DNA of 64,000 nucleotides from Climacteris rufus (taxonomy: Eukaryota; Chordata; Aves; Passeriformes; Climacteridae), in contig VZRZ01006842.1 of the NCBI GenBank assembly GCA_013398175.1, forward strand, positions 876,213 through 940,212, in the 5' to 3' direction. Numbering within the stretch: position 1 is the first letter of the stretch; each line of letters begins with the position of its first letter. Positions 61,435 through 64,000 of this stretch are shown in pieces. The notes below the pieces were generated by a model. That model was not told the DNA's origin, searched no databases, and saw only the letters and a list, made by a program, of their open reading frames with translations. The translations under genes and the position numbers were made by a program.

Positions 61435-64000
61435 CTGTAAAAAAAAATAATAAAATTTTTTAAAAGCTGTTATAAGGCTTGAAATAGCCAAAAGTAGGAT
61501 ATTAATATTTTAACATTTTATTTAATTTTATTCTTCCAATTTTCTAAATAGTTACATATAAGGGTTCACAAGAAGTCTCTAGATACCAAGACCATAAAGC
61601 TGTGCTGGGGAATACCCTCCCATCTCACCCATGTGTTGCATCTTTGGCATTTCATGTGGTTAAGGAAATGGACTGTTTGGTTGGTGCTGTCTCACACCAA
61701 GCAAACATGAGCTGATTTGTAGATACTGGGCCAGGGAAACCACAGTGACCTGAAATGAGAATTAAACTAGGCAAAGATCCAGAAGATGAGAAGATACATA
61801 GCAGAAGATTGTTTGGAATACTATTAGAAAACTGGGCAATAATATATAATCTAAAACTGCAGAAAGTGCAAATCCTCTTTTCAATATTTTAATAGAAGAT
61901 CCCTTGTATGAGAGAGTTGGAAGGAATAATTCTCTCACTAGAAAAGCTGGAAATATTTAGGATTTAATCTAGAAAAGGGAGGATTGTAGGAGATCTGGTA
62001 ATAATTTTAAAATATCTAGAAGGATGTTAGTAAGTTAAAGATAACCCACTGTTTACAGTGTTCATGAAAATACAAATATAAATTTTACTTGTACAAAACT
62101 CAATTAGAATTAAAAACTACACAATCTACAATGATATATTTAAATAAGTAACTAAAACTATGACTATAAATTTAGTTACAAACAATAATCTACAGATGGT
62201 TGCTGAGTAATTTTCAACACTAGGCACTATGTGAAAAGGGTAATGAATAATTTGTGAGGAATACTTTAGGTACACTTATTTCTGTGTTAGAGTAGGCTAT
62301 GGGTTGAATTACATTTTGCATATCTATCATCCTTACATCTCAAATAATCTGTAGTTCTGTAGAAAAATCTCCAGTGTTGGACTTTATATCCAATTAATCA
62401 GTTCTAATGGTAGCTTCAAAAGCAAGAAAAAGGTAAAAAGGGAAGCTTTTCTAGTTTTTCATCTAGTATCATTTACAAAATTTGATTTACGTCTATTCCC
62501 ACGACTTCAGTTAATAATGTTTTTATTATTGTTTCTTCAGTGTGTAATTTGAAAAGAGGATTAGGTAGCTGTACAGTAGTTTTCCCACTGAACAAAATCT
62601 GTATTAAATGCAGCTGATAAAACATTAGAATAGCTCAAGCATACCTTTTATTTGACAGATAGGCATATATCCCCACTGAGAATTAACCTGAACTAAACTT
62701 TCTGATGGATTAAACAGACATTCATTTCCTGGGATGGCCAGCAAGAGCTGAAACACTTTCTCCTATCTGACTATCAAAAATCTGGCATATAAATATTTGT
62801 TAAACAGCTAAAATACAATCACAGCACTACATCATTAAATGTATGTCTATTCTTCATGATGTTTAATGGTTCAATTCCATTTTCCTTACCCATTTTCATG
62901 AATATTTTATTCAGGACTACTTCTAATTATAATAAACAGCAAGACAAACTAAAATGTGACTTGGAGGAACAATAATGAGCTTTTAGTTTTTCTCATTATA
63001 AAACTTCAAGGAACATCCTAGCAATTTATTCAGAATCCTAATAGGTTCCATCATGAACACTAATTATTAACTTTTAGTATATAACAGAGTAGAAACCTGA
63101 ATTATTCTAACCTATGACTCTATTTTTATAAATATTAAAGATACTTGGTTGAGAATTAAAAGGAGCAAAGTTATACATACTGGAAGTTTGTGGAATTTGG
63201 AGTCTTCATAAAAATTCCCCACTGGGACAATAAAATCTATACTAAAAATTTAACTGAAAGATTGTGACAGCTTTATTTGCCTTTAAGAAAGAATAGATTT
63301 GTCTACCAAAGTTTTACAGAACTGGCACCTGTAGTTACTGATCATTAGACAGACAATATCTGATTACAAGGAATTCATAGACACAAAGCTGGTTATCTGA
63401 AATATATGTGGAAAAAAAACTCAGACAAACTCACTTTATAAAAACAAAACCAAACACTTCCACAAAATCTTCAAACTGAAGATTTAAATACTCTTGTAAA
63501 TTCCTTTCAAATGCTGGCAAGTTCACATGGAACGTTCCATGGTTCATTTTGCTTCAGGAATTTTACTATAACTCATATTGATAAGATACTTATAATATTT
63601 TCAGAGTGTAGATTCAGATTATACCATTTAATCTTAGAATTATCAGACAGAGAGGAAATTGTTTCAAGACAAACTGATAAAATACCACACACAGAAAAAA
63701 TTAAGCTTTGAAAATTGAATTTGGAAGTTTTATAAAAACCATGAAATGTTTTTCTGCTGATGCATTATAGTGCTGTTTAGTCAAAAGTGACAGGAATTTT
63801 TCAAAAGGAAGAACTCTTCTCTAACTTTCTTAAAGGGGAAATAAAACTTGCTGTGTAGTTTTTATTGAACTACCCATTGGGCCAAGGAATCTTTCCTTCT
63901 CTGTAGTTCCTGCCCTTGTTGTCACACATTCTTCATCCTGCCATTCTACTGCTGCAGTAAACATGTTCAGAACTGAGCAGATTTCACTCTACATGTTGTA
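61435..64000 (-). other. PTPRQ intron, 5' part beyond the window
   Basis: The exon at 61434 starts in phase 0 and lacks the first half of its FN3 domain. I searched this stretch for the matching half (a domain-start ending near a YLIDVKS-like strand) and found none, so this intron is at least 2.5 kb. No repeat family recognised. Confidence 0.6.

Noticed and set aside
63181..63225. Possible PTPRQ exon ending CTTCCA|GTATGT, reading VGNFYEDSKFHKLP, with the right outgoing phase for the exon at 61434
   Set aside because: The residues do not resemble the first half of an FN3 domain (no Trp strand, no ...YLIDVKS-like end), and the open part is too short to hold it. Probably a chance donor.
1..64000. 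tRNA, rRNA, CRISPR or bacterial-type operon features
   Set aside because: None seen on either strand. The window is ordinary vertebrate chromosomal DNA.

Overview
The window is vertebrate chromosomal DNA, almost certainly from a bird. It holds two spliced genes on the minus strand with GT-AG introns, sparse exons in AT-rich introns, a GC-rich CpG island over the one compact gene, and several diverged copies of the CR1 LINE family typical of avian genomes. No bacterial, rRNA, tRNA or CRISPR feature was seen.

Layout, left to right. Positions 1-1112 hold the muscle transcription factor MYF6 (MRF4), minus strand. Exon 1, exon 2 and the first 37 coding bases of exon 3 are present; the rest runs off the left edge, where MYF5 would be expected from conserved vertebrate order. 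A TATA box lies at about 1222-1230 and a MEF2-like site at 1374-1383. From about 1.6 kb to 23.8 kb is a 22-kb intergenic interval with simple repeats, CR1 relics, a young 40-bp minisatellite (15172-15426) and a small unexplained zinc-ribbon-like reading frame (20394-20558, minus).

From 23838 to 61434 lies the 3' part of PTPRQ (receptor-type tyrosine-protein phosphatase Q), minus strand. I placed 19 exons that join in phase to 2,214 nt (737 codons plus stop). They cover the end of one fibronectin type III domain, one further FN3 domain, a cysteine-containing membrane-proximal region, one transmembrane helix, two small juxtamembrane exons of 45 and 27 nt that look like cassettes, a single phosphatase domain (WPE loop instead of WPD; P-loop HCSAGVGRTG) and the C-terminus. 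Upstream PTPRQ exons lie beyond 64000; none was found in 61435-64000.

The introns contain CR1 copies. One of them (38550-39040) is split by a well-defined solo LTR (38665-38962) with a perfect 6-bp target duplication. The two genes are not known to act together: PTPRQ is a hair-bundle phosphatase of inner-ear hair cells, MYF6 a muscle regulator. Their fixed adjacency is usually explained by MYF5/MYF6 enhancers spread through the upstream DNA, including PTPRQ introns. That part is established for mouse and inferred here.
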